This document shows positions 36,578 to 45,855 of a stretch of DNA of 64,000 bases, piece after piece. Within the stretch, counting starts at the first letter, position 1; every line of letters starts with the position of its first letter. A program made the translations under genes and the position numbers. Source of the stretch: Nereida sp. MMG025 (GTDB lineage: Bacteria; Pseudomonadota; Alphaproteobacteria; Rhodobacterales; Rhodobacteraceae); NCBI RefSeq assembly GCF_021654165.1, contig NZ_JAKFZN010000001.1, forward strand, positions 806,001 through 870,000, read 5' to 3'. Under the pieces are notes generated by a model that was not told where the DNA came from, did not search any database, and was given only the letters and a program-made list of their open reading frames with translations.

Positions 36578-36620
36578 TTTGCAAAGCCTTGCCTGAAAGC
36601 TGTAAAGCTGCAAAACTTGC
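36578..36620. promoter_or_regulatory. Candidate autoregulatory sites of the PccR-type gene
   Basis: A perfect TTTGCAAA at 36578-36585, followed by CCTTGCC, and a CTGCAAAACTTGCCC at 36608-36622 overlap the 52-base gap before the regulator start codon. These share the half-sites found upstream of pccB. Confidence 0.5.
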
Positions 36621-36623
36621 CCA

Positions 36624-38006
36624 ATGGCACAACAAAAACTCTATGCGGGCGTCAAGCTGCGTGAATTGCGCACCAAAGCTGGTCTGACCCAAAAGCTATT
36701 TGCGGACCGTTTGGGCGTGTCCCTGTCCTATCTCAACCAGATGGAAAACAACAATCGCCCCCTTGCGACGGGTGTGGTCTTGGCGCTTGCGTCCGAGTTT
36801 GGCTACGACGTGCGCGAACTGTCGATTGGCGATAGCGAACGGATGGTGACCGACCTGCGCGAGGTTCTGGCTGACCCTGTCTTTGCCAAAGACAGCGTGC
36901 CATTGGCGGACCTGCAGCTTGTCAGTTCCAACGCGCCTGGATTGGCCAAGGCCTTTTTGGATTTGCACCGCTCGTACCGCGAGGCGCATGACAGGCTTGC
37001 CTCTCTGGATGAAGCGTTGGGACGTGACGGATCGACCCTGCGCGTCAGCCCATGGGAGGAAGTGCGCGACTTTTTCCATTACTGCGACAACTACATTGAT
37101 CCCGTAGACCGCGCGGCCGAAGGGTTCGTGCAAGCGGGCAAAGGGCTGCAAGAATTATTTGACGAGGTCGGCGTGCAGCTTCGGCGCACCGAAGACGGGC
37201 CGCTGCGCCACTATGATCCTGCGTCCAAAACCCTGTCGATTTCGGCCCGCGCCAGCCTGCCCACCTTTCGGTTTCAAGCACTTTTCCAACTGGCTTTGCT
37301 CACCCAAGACAAGCTGCTTGATGCCACGCTGGATTTGGCGCGGTTCCAATCTGATGAGGCCCGCAGCATCGCAAAGATCGGTTTGGCCAATTATTTCGCA
37401 GGGGCGGCGCTGATGCCCTATTCTCAATTTCTGGAGGTGGCCCAAACCACCCGCCATGATCTTGAGCGTATCGCAGCACATTTCGGGGCGTCGATAGAAC
37501 AGGTCGCCCACCGGCTTTCCACGATGCAACGCGCGGGCGCCAAGGGTGTGCCGTTTTTCTTTGTGCGCGTGGATCCTGCGGGAACGATCACCAAGAGGCA
37601 TTCATCGACGCGGTTGCAATTTGCACGCTTCGGTGGGGCCTGCCCGCTTTGGAATGTGCACCGCGCATTTGAAACGCCGGGACGGTTTTTGCGGCAGTTG
37701 GCCGAAACACCTGACGGGGTGCGCTACATCAGCCTTGCGCGTGATGTCACCAAATCAGGTGGCGCATTTGATGCCCCAGTGCGCCGATATGCCATCGCCT
37801 TGGGCTGCGAGGTGCAACACGCCGATGCCTTGATTTACGCCGATGATCTGGATTTGAACACGCCCCAGGCCTTTGAGCCGATTGGCGTATCATGTCGCAT
37901 CTGTGAGCGGGCAAATTGTCATCAACGGTCCGTCCCACCGCTTGAGCGGCGCTTGCGGGCGGATGTGAACACGCGCGGCACATTGCCATATACGCTAGAC
38001 AGCTAA
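36624..38006 (+). CDS. pccR: Short-chain fatty acyl-CoA regulator (ScfR family, PccR-type)
   Basis: A 460-residue transcription regulator. An N-terminal XRE helix-turn-helix (residues about 10-64; KLRELRTKAGLTQKLFADRL, SYLNQMENNNRPL) is followed by an ImmA/IrrE-like and DUF2083 region. The C-terminal ISCRICERANCHQRSVPPLE contains three cysteines in the pattern found in RamB, MccR and PccR. PccR of Rhodobacter controls propionyl-CoA carboxylase genes, and this gene lies next to pccB, so the same role is likely. Half-sites in its own promoter suggest autoregulation. The symbol is by similarity and context. Confidence 0.83.
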   Translation: MAQQKLYAGVKLRELRTKAGLTQKLFADRLGVSLSYLNQMENNNRPLATGVVLALASEFGYDVRELSIGDSERMVTDLREVLADPVFAKDSVPLADLQLVSSNAPGLAKAFLDLHRSYREAHDRLASLDEALGRDGSTLRVSPWEEVRDFFHYCDNYIDPVDRAAEGFVQAGKGLQELFDEVGVQLRRTEDGPLRHYDPASKTLSISARASLPTFRFQALFQLALLTQDKLLDATLDLARFQSDEARSIAKIGLANYFAGAALMPYSQFLEVAQTTRHDLERIAAHFGASIEQVAHRLSTMQRAGAKGVPFFFVRVDPAGTITKRHSSTRLQFARFGGACPLWNVHRAFETPGRFLRQLAETPDGVRYISLARDVTKSGGAFDAPVRRYAIALGCEVQHADALIYADDLDLNTPQAFEPIGVSCRICERANCHQRSVPPLERRLRADVNTRGTLPYTLDS

Positions 38007-38044
38007 GGTTCCGCGCGGCTAGGCTATCAGCAGGAGGATACCCC

Positions 38045-38524
38045 ATGGAAATGTCAGGCGAACGCGTCATCAATGCACCGCGTGCAGAGGTTTGGGCGCA
38101 TTTGAACTCGGCTGAAACGCTACGCGCCAGTGTGCCGGGATGTGAAGAGCTGTCAGGCTCGCCCGAAGAAGGTTTCGAGGCCGTGGTCAAACAAAAGGTC
38201 GGCCCCGTAAAAGCGACGTTCAAAGGGGGCGTCACCCTGTCGGATGTTGTTGAAGGCGAAAGCTACAAGATCAGCGGTGAGGGCAAAGGCGGCGTTGCAG
38301 GTTTCGCAAAGGGCGGCGCAGATGTCACGCTGGCTGACACCGATGATGGCGGCACGCGTCTGACCTATGAGGTCGAAGCCAAGGTCGGCGGTAAAATTGC
38401 GCAGCTTGGCAGCCGCCTGATCAACGGGTTTGCCCGTAAGATGGCCGATCAGTTTTTTGAGAATTTTCAGGCGCAGGTCGAAGGCACAGCAGAGAGTGCC
38501 GAGGATGAACCCGCGCCTGCCTGA
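38045..38524 (+). CDS. CoxG/SRPBCC family protein
   Basis: A 159-residue protein of the carbon monoxide dehydrogenase subunit G (CoxG) group. The START-like fold motif is MEMSGERVINAPRAEVWAHL, with LRASVPGCEELSG and SYKISGEGKGGVAGFAKGGA. CoxG is associated with CO dehydrogenase membrane attachment or maturation, but coxMSL genes are not in this window, so an independent role is possible. CAGGAGGAT ribosome site before the ATG. Ends five bases before the convergent YdcH gene. Confidence 0.82.
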   Translation: MEMSGERVINAPRAEVWAHLNSAETLRASVPGCEELSGSPEEGFEAVVKQKVGPVKATFKGGVTLSDVVEGESYKISGEGKGGVAGFAKGGADVTLADTDDGGTRLTYEVEAKVGGKIAQLGSRLINGFARKMADQFFENFQAQVEGTAESAEDEPAPA

Positions 38525-38528
38525 TGGG

Positions 38529-38774
38529 TTACGCGTTCGCGCCAGTCAGCAAGCCGTAGATTTCGTCCTTCAGCGTCATGCGCTTTTTGCGCAGCTCCAC
38601 GATTGCAAAATCATCCATAGGCTCGACATTGGTTTCGGCGCGGTGAAGTTGACGGTTCAGCGCGTGATAGTCTTCGGCCAAGCCCGCAAAATGCGCGTCG
38701 GATTGTTTCAACTCGCTGATAAGGGCCGCGTGTTCTGGGAAGTCGTCTGCCAATTCATGGGGTGTGTTCGACAT
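38529..38774 (-). CDS. YdcH family small protein (DUF465)
   Basis: An 81-residue helical protein: MSNTPHELADDFPEHAALI, then SDAHFAGLAEDYHALNRQLHRAE and ELRKKRMTLKDEIYGLLTG. The HXXLXXEYXXLNRXIHRXE pattern and the KKRLxLKDEI pattern are diagnostic of DUF465. Function unknown; these are small coiled-coil cytosolic proteins. The start at 38774 is preceded by GGAGCG; an in-frame ATG at 38795 is less likely. Confidence 0.85.
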   Translation of the reverse strand: MSNTPHELADDFPEHAALISELKQSDAHFAGLAEDYHALNRQLHRAETNVEPMDDFAIVELRKKRMTLKDEIYGLLTGANA

Positions 38775-38852
38775 GGGTTCGCTCCGTGTTGTCATTCCGA
38801 CTCAGATGCTAGGCCGCTTGGTCGCAGGCGACCTTGAGCCATATCAAACACG

Positions 38853-39500
38853 CTACCTTTTTGCGCGCACCCAACCGGCTGCGTCGGCCTCGGCAGCAGA
38901 GCAGAACCAACGCTCTCCGCGTTCGGTGCGAATGCCTGTGCGTTCATAATATTTATCGCCCGGCATATGATAGATTTGCCCGTTGGCCGAAATGTTCCCC
39001 TTGATGTTACAGGCGGGATTTGGCGGCACGCGGCCCACAGCCTTTTGCGCGCGCACAACGGAAGGGTTTTGCAGTGTCCCCGCCCAAAGGCCGCGGTCGT
39101 TTACGGCCGCACCTTTTTCCAGAAGGTCATAATCCATCGAATATTCCCGATAGGCCAAAGCCAAACCATCGCTGACCAAGGTTGCGCCAATGTCCTCATC
39201 TGCAACAAAACACTTTGCAACAGCGCGGCCATAGCGGTCTGTCTCAATACGTTCGCAGCGCGCTTGAATGCCATCGTAGCGCGCGCGCACGGTCTCTTTG
39301 ACAAAGGTGCCACAATCCCACCGCGTGCCTTGCTCGGTCTGACAGGTTTGGCCGATCTCGACCGCGTCGATGCCGTGAATGCGCACCCGTGTCGTGCCAA
39401 CATCAAACGTATCACCGTCGATCACCCGAATGGGTCCCGTGATATCGGCAGACGCCGCGGTCGCGCACAGCAATCCGAACAAAGCACAAAAAGTTAACAT
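38853..39500 (-). CDS. Secreted thermonuclease (staphylococcal nuclease-like)
   Basis: A 215-residue nuclease with signal peptide MLTFCALFGLLCATAASA. The SNase fold motifs are IRVIDGDTFDVGTTRVRIHG (calcium-binding Asp and substrate Arg), IDAVEIGQTC with the catalytic Glu, and DRYGRAVAKC with the second Arg. The C-terminal tail of about 70 residues carries extra cysteines (NPACNIKGN and RWFCSAAEADA) and may be a small excalibur-like or disulfide-stabilised domain. It would degrade nucleic acid outside the cytosol. Start at 39500 because the signal peptide begins there; the frame extends to 39539. Confidence 0.82.
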   Translation of the reverse strand: MLTFCALFGLLCATAASADITGPIRVIDGDTFDVGTTRVRIHGIDAVEIGQTCQTEQGTRWDCGTFVKETVRARYDGIQARCERIETDRYGRAVAKCFVADEDIGATLVSDGLALAYREYSMDYDLLEKGAAVNDRGLWAGTLQNPSVVRAQKAVGRVPPNPACNIKGNISANGQIYHMPGDKYYERTGIRTERGERWFCSAAEADAAGWVRAKR

Positions 39501-39562
39501 TTCGTTAACATCAGGGCGAGACAGCGGAATTGCAACCACCCAAGCGGGTTTTGGTTAAGGCG

Positions 39563-41017
39563 TCAAAACGGTGCTTCGACATCTCCCATCCGCACGTAGA
39601 CGGATTTGAGTTGGCTGTAGTGCTCTATCGCGGCCTTGGAGTTTTCGCGCCCCACACCGGACATTTTGCTACCGCCAAAAGGGGCTTCGACGGGCGCGTC
39701 ATTATAGGTGTTGATATAGCAGGTGCCTGCCTCAAACCCTGCGACCACGCGGTGCGCGCGGGTCAAATCCGCTGTAAAAACGCCCGCGGCCAAGCCAAAT
39801 TGCGTATCGTTTGCCCGCGCCATGACCTCTTCTTCGGTTTTGAAGGACAGCACCGACAGAACGGGCCCAAATATTTCGTCCCGCGCGATGGTCATGTCAT
39901 CTGTGACATCCGCAAAGACAGTCGGTTGGACAAAGAACCCCTCTCGCGCCACACGCCCCCCGCCATAGACCAGACGCGCCCCTTCGGCCTGCCCTTTGGC
40001 AATAAAACCTTCCACGATTGTCATCTGGTTTTCGCTGACCATCGGCCCGAATGTTGTGGCCTCATCCATCGGGTCACCAATCACCGCGTTGTCCAACCGT
40101 TCGCACAGACGCCTTAGAAACGGTTCAACCATCGCTTCTTGCACAAACACCCGTGTGCCATTGGAACAGACCTGCCCGCTGGAATAGAAATTTCCAAGGA
40201 TTGCCCCGCCGACGGCATTTTCCAGATCAGCGTCATCGAAAATGATCAACGGGGATTTGCCGCCCAGTTCCATTGTGACGTGTTTCATCCCATCCGCAGC
40301 GGCAGCGTAAACCTTGCGACCTGTCGGAACGGATCCCGTAAGCGAGACCTTATCGACACGGCAGTCGCTGACCAGTTTGGCGCCCACATCACCCAACCCC
40401 TGCACAACGTTAAAAAGCCCCGCAGGTGCGCCCGCCTCATACAGGATTTCAGCGACTTTCAAGGCGCAAAGCGGCGTAGTCTCTGAAGGTTTGAAGATCA
40501 TCGCATTGCCGCATGCCAGCGCGGGCGCCCCTTTCCAACCAGCGATTTGGGTGGGGTAGTTCCATGCGCCGATGCCAACGCAGACGCCAAGCGGTTCGCG
40601 CACAGTATAGACAAAATCCTGTCCAAGCGGGATGTGTTCGCCTGTCAATGCCCCTGCAAGACCGCCGAAATACTCCAGCGCATCCGCACTGCTGGTCGCA
40701 TCCACATAGAGCGTCTCGGACAACGGTTTGCCTGTGTCATAGGTTTCCAAAATCGACAGCGCGCGGTTGCGCTCGCGCATGATCTGGGCGGCCCTTTTTA
40801 GCACCCGCCCCCGTTCGGTGCCTGTCCATGTGGCCCATTCCTTTTGCGCCCGTTTTGCACTGATCAGAGCACGTTCGACAATCGCGTCTGTGGCGCTGTG
40901 AACTAGCGCGATCTGCTGGCCTGTCGCGGGATAGATTACGGGGATCGGTGTGCCAGCCGTATCTTCCACATACGCGCCATCGATAAAATGGCTGGCCTTG
41001 GGTTGTGTTTCGGTCAT
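39563..41017 (-). CDS. betB: Betaine aldehyde dehydrogenase
   Basis: NAD(P)-dependent oxidation of betaine aldehyde to glycine betaine, an osmoprotectant. The 484-residue protein has [20 protein letters not shown], the nucleotide loop FKPSETTP, the catalytic Glu in [12 protein letters not shown], and the catalytic Cys in [12 protein letters not shown] near residue 283. The [10 protein letters not shown] pattern is typical of BetB rather than a generic aldehyde dehydrogenase. It lies one base downstream of betC. No betA, betI or betT is in the window, although they may be elsewhere. Confidence 0.9.
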   Translation of the reverse strand: MTETQPKASHFIDGAYVEDTAGTPIPVIYPATGQQIALVHSATDAIVERALISAKRAQKEWATWTGTERGRVLKRAAQIMRERNRALSILETYDTGKPLSETLYVDATSSADALEYFGGLAGALTGEHIPLGQDFVYTVREPLGVCVGIGAWNYPTQIAGWKGAPALACGNAMIFKPSETTPLCALKVAEILYEAGAPAGLFNVVQGLGDVGAKLVSDCRVDKVSLTGSVPTGRKVYAAAADGMKHVTMELGGKSPLIIFDDADLENAVGGAILGNFYSSGQVCSNGTRVFVQEAMVEPFLRRLCERLDNAVIGDPMDEATTFGPMVSENQMTIVEGFIAKGQAEGARLVYGGGRVAREGFFVQPTVFADVTDDMTIARDEIFGPVLSVLSFKTEEEVMARANDTQFGLAAGVFTADLTRAHRVVAGFEAGTCYINTYNDAPVEAPFGGSKMSGVGRENSKAAIEHYSQLKSVYVRMGDVEAPF

Positions 41018-41018
41018 T

Positions 41019-42527
41019 TTACTCCCCGCGCGGAAAGCGTTTGCTTTCCTCCAAAATGTTCAGGTCCATGTGATTGCGCATGTACCGCTCGGACGCTTTT
41101 TGAAGCGGCTGATAGTCCCACGGGTAGTAGTCCCCGTTGCGCAGCGCCTCATAGACCACCCACCGTTTGGCTTGGCTTTCGCGCACCTGCGCGTCAAAAC
41201 GGTCCAGATCCCATCGCGCTTCTGCCTTGGCGCGCAAACTTGTCAGAGTGCCTTGATGATCAGGGTGGTCCGCCAGATTGGTCAGCTCATGCGGGTCAGC
41301 CTCCAGATCAAACAGCTGATCGGGATCGAGGGCGCATCGATTAAATTTCCACTTGCCATATCGCAGCGATACAAGCGGCGCATAAGATGCCTCGGCCGCG
41401 TATTCCATTGCAACGGGTTCTGTGCGTTCAACGCCTTGCCCCATAGGCTTAAGCGATTGGCCCGTGGTCCATGGTATGACCTCATCCATGCTGACGCCCG
41501 CGAGATCACACAGCGTCGGGCACACATCGATTGTGCTGACCGCAGTTCTTTGCAACCCAACCTGCATTTCAGGGGCCGCAATCATCATGGGCACACGCGC
41601 AGACCCTTCAAAGAACGACATCTTGAACCACAAACCACGTTCCCCAAGCATATCGCCGTGGTCGCTGACAAACAGGATAATGGCCTCTTGTCGCGTGTCT
41701 TCAAGCACCTGAAGGATTTCTCCGATTTTGTCGTCCAGATAGCTGATGTTGGCAAAATAGGCTTGCCGCGAGCGACGGATATCTTGGGTTGAGATATCAA
41801 AGTTGCGCCAGTCGTTCGCATCAAAAATACGCTGACTGTGCGGGTCGTGATCGTCGTAGTCCATCGCGGGCACAGGCGGATCAAGATGGGCGCAATCCTC
41901 ATAGAGATCCCAGTACTTCTTGCGGGCGACATAAGGGTCATGCGGGTGCGTGAAGCTGACGGTCAGGCACCACGGGCGTTCATCTGTCCCCCGCGACAGG
42001 TCATAAAGTTTGACCTTGGCGTGGTGGGCCACGTCGTCATCATATTCCAGTTGGTTCGTCGTCTCGGCGACGCCTGCGCCCGTGACCGAGCCCATATTGT
42101 GATACCACCAGTCAATCCGTTCCCCCGGTTTGCGGTAGTCTGGCGTCCAGCCGAAATCGGCGGGATAGATATCAGTTGTCAGGCGGTCTTCGAAGCCGTG
42201 CAGCTGATCTGGCCCGACAAAGTGCATCTTGCCCGACAGGGCCGTGTAATATCCTGCACGACGAAGGTGATGCGCATAGGTGGGGATGCTTGAGGCAAAC
42301 TCGGCCGCATTGTCATAGACACCCGTCTGCGACGGCAGCTGCCCCGACATGAACGATGCGCGTGCCGGTGCACACAGCGGGCTAGCCGTGTATGCATTGG
42401 CAAACCGTGTGGATCGTGCTGCCAGTTTCTTGAGGTTGGGCGCATGTAACCAATCGGCAGGACCATCGGGAAACAGCGTACCGTTCAACTGGTCGACCAT
42501 CAGGATCAGAATATTCGGTTTGCTCAT
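41019..42527 (-). CDS. betC: Choline-sulfatase
   Basis: Hydrolyses choline O-sulfate to choline and sulfate. The 502-residue sulfatase has [14 protein letters not shown] (metal Asp), and [14 protein letters not shown] where the Cys of CAPAR (residue 52) becomes formylglycine, then [15 protein letters not shown] and [15 protein letters not shown] (metal Asp-His). The C-terminal [20 protein letters not shown] is typical of BetC. No signal peptide, so cytosolic. Its start codon overlaps the stop of the upstream EamA gene (ATGA), and betB follows after one base, so all three form one operon that feeds choline sulfate into glycine betaine. Confidence 0.93.
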   Translation of the reverse strand: MSKPNILILMVDQLNGTLFPDGPADWLHAPNLKKLAARSTRFANAYTASPLCAPARASFMSGQLPSQTGVYDNAAEFASSIPTYAHHLRRAGYYTALSGKMHFVGPDQLHGFEDRLTTDIYPADFGWTPDYRKPGERIDWWYHNMGSVTGAGVAETTNQLEYDDDVAHHAKVKLYDLSRGTDERPWCLTVSFTHPHDPYVARKKYWDLYEDCAHLDPPVPAMDYDDHDPHSQRIFDANDWRNFDISTQDIRRSRQAYFANISYLDDKIGEILQVLEDTRQEAIILFVSDHGDMLGERGLWFKMSFFEGSARVPMMIAAPEMQVGLQRTAVSTIDVCPTLCDLAGVSMDEVIPWTTGQSLKPMGQGVERTEPVAMEYAAEASYAPLVSLRYGKWKFNRCALDPDQLFDLEADPHELTNLADHPDHQGTLTSLRAKAEARWDLDRFDAQVRESQAKRWVVYEALRNGDYYPWDYQPLQKASERYMRNHMDLNILEESKRFPRGE

Positions 42528-43405
42528 TTTGCAAGGGTTCCCTTTTTCAGCACTGCCTCGCGCCATGTGATGAACAGAACCGATCCAAGGATCAAGAGCC
42601 CGCCCGCAATCACCCAGATGTCCACAGGTTCGGCAAAGACCACCGCGCCCAGAATAGTTGCCCAAAGCAACTGTAGAAATGTCACCGGTTGCGTGACCGT
42701 CACAGGGGCTGCTGCAAAGGCCAGTGTCATCGAGTAGTGGCCCGCCGTGGCAAAGCACGCCACCAAAAAAAGGATGCCCAGATCATACCAAGACACAGGA
42801 ACCCAAACCGCAATGGCAAAGGGCGCAAGGCCGATGGTCACGGTCACTGAAAGCATAAAGACAATCACGGTGGCAGAGACCTGGCCCGACAAAAGCTTGG
42901 TAATCAGGTAACCCACCCCGAACATCAGCGCGGTAAACAGCATTGCCAGATGGCCCAGATCCACCTCTCGAAATCCCGGGCGCAGGATGATCAATGCACC
43001 GACCATCGCAATGCCGATGGCCATAATACGGCGAAACGCAAGACGCTCGCCCAGAAACAACGCCGCACCGATCGTCACGTAAATGGGCGCCATGTAATTC
43101 ATCGCTGTGACCTCTGCGATGGGAATGCGGGTCATGGCATAAAACCAACAGATCACAGCAAGCGTGTGAACCACGCCGCGCCATGAAAAGAGGATCCATT
43201 GCTGGCGGCTAAGTATGACGGCACGGATCGTGGGGATCATCGGGATCAAAAAGACCAAGCCAAGCACATAGCGCAGAAACGCGGCTTGCGCGGCAGGCAC
43301 CCGCCCGCCTGTGTATTTCACAAGCGCCGTGACCGCCACAAACATCAGACCCGTGACAACCATCCAGAAAATGCCGCGTGCAGGTGAATGTGATGCGCTA
43401 TCCAT
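42524..43405 (-). CDS. EamA/DMT family transporter linked to betCB
   Basis: A 293-residue protein with ten helices and two EamA repeats (first IFWMVVTGLMFVAVTALVKY, then AMLFTALMFGVGYLITKLLS). DMT proteins move small organic solutes. Its four-base overlap with betC (ATGA) makes it the first gene of a betC-betB operon, so choline sulfate, choline, betaine or related osmolytes are possible substrates. I used the ATG at 43405 because MDSASHSPARGIFW reads as the normal N-terminus; the frame extends to 43465, into the lysE gene end. Confidence 0.8.
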   Translation of the reverse strand: MDSASHSPARGIFWMVVTGLMFVAVTALVKYTGGRVPAAQAAFLRYVLGLVFLIPMIPTIRAVILSRQQWILFSWRGVVHTLAVICWFYAMTRIPIAEVTAMNYMAPIYVTIGAALFLGERLAFRRIMAIGIAMVGALIILRPGFREVDLGHLAMLFTALMFGVGYLITKLLSGQVSATVIVFMLSVTVTIGLAPFAIAVWVPVSWYDLGILFLVACFATAGHYSMTLAFAAAPVTVTQPVTFLQLLWATILGAVVFAEPVDIWVIAGGLLILGSVLFITWREAVLKKGTLAK

Positions 43406-43431
43406 AAACGCACCTGACGCCAATCCGCCCC

Positions 43432-44043
43432 TTAAGACAAGAGCAGCTTGAGCGCGATGGACCACATAAAGGCACCCACGATGATCTCTAAAATCTGCCA
43501 GCTGCGTGGGTTGGCAAAAAACGGGCGCAAAAGCTGCGCACCGTAGCCCAGAGCGAAGAAGAAACTGAAGCTGGCGAAAGATGCGCCAATCGCAAAGGCC
43601 AGTTTGTTGTCATAATTGGCACTGATGGACCCGATCAGCACGACGGTGTCCAGATAAACATGCGGGTTCAGGAAGGTGATAGCCGCACAGGTCAAAAGCG
43701 CTTTGGTTAGACTGATGGATGCATTTTCGCTTGGCATCAAAGCCGCCCCGCCTTTGCGTGCGGCCATAAAACTGCGTAAGCCATAGACAAACAAAAACGC
43801 CGCCCCGCCGTAGGTGAAAGCAGGTGTGATCCACGGCGCCGCTTTGGAAATAGCCCCAAAGCCTAGCACCCCAAGCGTGATCAGCAGCGCGTCACAGGCT
43901 GCACAAAATAAAACAAGCGCCAGCACATGTTCGCGGCGCAATCCCTGACGCAACACAAACGCATTTTGCGCCCCAATTGCGAGGATAAGGGAAATCGACA
44001 GGAGGAAACCTGCCGCGAAGGTGCTTGATTCAAGAAAGGTCAT
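43432..44043 (-). CDS. argO: LysE/ArgO family amino acid exporter
   Basis: A 203-residue inner-membrane exporter of basic amino acids (LysE/RhtB superfamily). It shows GFLLSISLILAIGAQNAFVLRQGLRREHV, the family signature GAQNAFVLRQG, then LITLGVLGFGAI and ITFLNPHVYLDTVVLIGSI with LNPHVYLD. The adjacent divergent argP-type regulator supports an ArgO assignment: ArgP activates argO when arginine is high. About six transmembrane helices. Whether it exports arginine, lysine or both is unknown. Confidence 0.87.
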   Translation of the reverse strand: MTFLESSTFAAGFLLSISLILAIGAQNAFVLRQGLRREHVLALVLFCAACDALLITLGVLGFGAISKAAPWITPAFTYGGAAFLFVYGLRSFMAARKGGAALMPSENASISLTKALLTCAAITFLNPHVYLDTVVLIGSISANYDNKLAFAIGASFASFSFFFALGYGAQLLRPFFANPRSWQILEIIVGAFMWSIALKLLLS

Positions 44044-44111
44044 GGCGGTTGATTACTGCACGCAATTTCATTATTCAAATTAAGGCTTCTTTATTTGATT
44101 AAGTATTACTA
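44044..44111. promoter_or_regulatory. argO/argP intergenic promoter region
   Basis: 68 AT-rich bases separate the divergent argO and argP start codons. Runs such as TTTCATTATTCAAATTAAGG and TTCTTTATTTGATTAAG are suitable for ArgP-type binding and open-complex formation. No exact consensus was assigned. Confidence 0.5.
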
Positions 44112-44984
44112 ATGATTGATCCAAGTCACCTGAGTGCGCTGAACGCGGTTGTCCAGACTGGCAGCTTTGATCTGGCGGCTGGCCAATTATCGGTCACCGC
44201 TTCCGCCGTTTCACAACGTATCAAAGCGTTGGAAGATCATATCGGTGCGCCCGTTGTCATACGCAGCCAACCTTGCGTTGCCACGCAGATTGGCGCGCGT
44301 CTGATTCGTCATTATCAAGACATTGCCGTTCTGGAAGCCAAAGCCCTGCGCGACACGCCTGTGCAAACGCCGCGCCAGCAAATCCGTATCGCGGCCAATG
44401 CCGACAGTCTGGCAACATGGCTTCTGCCCGCTTTGGCGCAAAGCGACGATCTGTTGTTCGATATCACCATCGACGATCAGGATCATTCCGCCAGATGGCT
44501 GCGCTCTGGCGATGTGGCTGCCGCGATTACCAGCCGCGCAGATCCCGTTCAGGGATGCGATTGCACGCCGTTGGGTGTCTTGCCCTATGTCGCCACAGCC
44601 AGCCCGGATTTCATGGCACGCCACTTTGCAGATGGCGTCGATGCCACCAGCTTGGCGGCGGCCCCTGCCCTGACATTCAATGCGATGGACGCGCTGCAAC
44701 GCCGATGGGTCGAAAAGGTGACAGGTCAGCGCGTTGCCCTACCAACCCATCATCTGGCCAGTTCGCATGGCTTTGTTGAGGCCTGTCTTTTGGGGATGGG
44801 ATGGGGACTAAATCCGACACCTCTGGTCCAAGACCATCTGGATACCGGCCGTTTGGTAGCGCTGGCCAATGCCCCGTTTTCGACGCCGCTTTATTGGCAA
44901 GTCAGCCGACTTTTGGGCGATGCGCTTAGCCCGTTGACCAAACACATCAAAGAAAAAGCCGCCAGAACTCTGACGGCTTTCTAA
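44112..44984 (+). CDS. argP: LysR family regulator ArgP
   Basis: A 290-residue LysR-type regulator. The N-terminal HTH is SHLSALNAVVQTGSFDLAAGQLSVTASAVSQRIKALEDHIGAPV, and the rest is a PBP2 effector domain (LATWLLPALAQSDDLLFD, LGVLPYVATASPDFMARHFADG). ArgP/LysG proteins sense arginine and lysine and control argO. The divergent argO gene supports this. The last codons form a hairpin (44955-44980) that serves as the terminator of yebC on the other strand. No strong ribosome site is seen before the ATG. Confidence 0.88.
   Translation: MIDPSHLSALNAVVQTGSFDLAAGQLSVTASAVSQRIKALEDHIGAPVVIRSQPCVATQIGARLIRHYQDIAVLEAKALRDTPVQTPRQQIRIAANADSLATWLLPALAQSDDLLFDITIDDQDHSARWLRSGDVAAAITSRADPVQGCDCTPLGVLPYVATASPDFMARHFADGVDATSLAAAPALTFNAMDALQRRWVEKVTGQRVALPTHHLASSHGFVEACLLGMGWGLNPTPLVQDHLDTGRLVALANAPFSTPLYWQVSRLLGDALSPLTKHIKEKAARTLTAF
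44950..44980 (-). terminator. yebC terminator inside the 3' end of argP
   Basis: AAAGCCG (44955-44961) pairs with CGGCTTT (44974-44980), with further CAGA/TG pairing. On the minus strand the stem is followed by TTTTTCTTTG. It lies downstream of yebC (stop at 45002) and inside the last codons of argP. Confidence 0.72.
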
Positions 44985-45001
44985 AAAATATGGAGTGGCT
45001 T

Positions 45002-45751
45002 TTATTCCGCCCCAAGCTGCTCCATCACATCATCGCTGGCTTCAAAGTTGGCAGTGACAGTTTGAACGTCATCGTCATCTTCCAGCGCTTCGATCAGCTT
45101 CATCAGCTTGGTCATGCCTTCAAGGTCCAGCTCGGTCGTTGTTGTGGGCTTCCACACCAGTTTGGTGCTGTCGGACTCGCCCAATTCCGCCTCAAGAGCC
45201 GTTGAGACGGCGTGCAAATCCGTGTCTGCGCAATAGATCACGTGGCCGTCCTCGTCGCTTTCGACGTCCTCGGCACCCGCCTCGATTGCGGCCATCATAA
45301 CTGTGTCGGCATCGCCCACAGATGCAGGGTAGCTGACCTGTCCTTTACGGTCGAACATAAAGCCGACACTGCCTGTTTCACCAAGGTTGCCACCGTTTTT
45401 TGAAAACGTCGAACGCACGGTGCTGGCGGTGCGGTTCTTGTTGTCTGTCATCGTCTCAACAATCACGGCCACACCGTTGGGCCCATATCCTTCATAGCGA
45501 ATTTCGTCGTAGTTCTCCGCGTCACCACCTTGCGATTTCTTGATCGCGCGTTCGATCACATCCTTGGGCACCGATTGCGATTTGGCCTCTTTCACAGCCA
45601 GACGCAGACGGGGGTTTTTCTCGGGATCGGGGTCACCCATTTTCGCAGCAACGGTAATTTCCTTTGCCAGTTTGGAAAACAGCTTTGAGCGCAGCTTGTC
45701 CTGACGCCCTTTGCGGTGTTGAATATTTGCCCATTTTGAGTGGCCAGCCAT
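45002..45751 (-). CDS. yebC: YebC/PmpR family protein
   Basis: A 249-residue protein of the YebC family, described as a transcription regulator and in some bacteria as a translation factor relieving ribosome stalls (TACO1 in mitochondria). The hallmark N-terminus is [20 protein letters not shown], followed by [31 protein letters not shown], and [19 protein letters not shown] in the middle domain. Length is typical. It stands alone, with a probable terminator at 44950-44980 and divergent to the SLC13 gene. Confidence 0.93.
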   Translation of the reverse strand: MAGHSKWANIQHRKGRQDKLRSKLFSKLAKEITVAAKMGDPDPEKNPRLRLAVKEAKSQSVPKDVIERAIKKSQGGDAENYDEIRYEGYGPNGVAVIVETMTDNKNRTASTVRSTFSKNGGNLGETGSVGFMFDRKGQVSYPASVGDADTVMMAAIEAGAEDVESDEDGHVIYCADTDLHAVSTALEAELGESDSTKLVWKPTTTTELDLEGMTKLMKLIEALEDDDDVQTVTANFEASDDVMEQLGAE

Positions 45752-45855
45752 GGTCCATCCCCATCGTTATCATTCGGTTGACCGCCTTATAGCCTTGGCA
45801 CTTTGCGGGTTGCAATGGCGCGCCGCTTCCTTTCCCATACCCGCAGGGAGAGACG

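Noticed and set aside
38045-38524. CoxG gene as evidence of CO oxidation
   Set aside because: No coxM, coxS, coxL or other CO dehydrogenase gene is in the window, and CoxG-like proteins occur alone.
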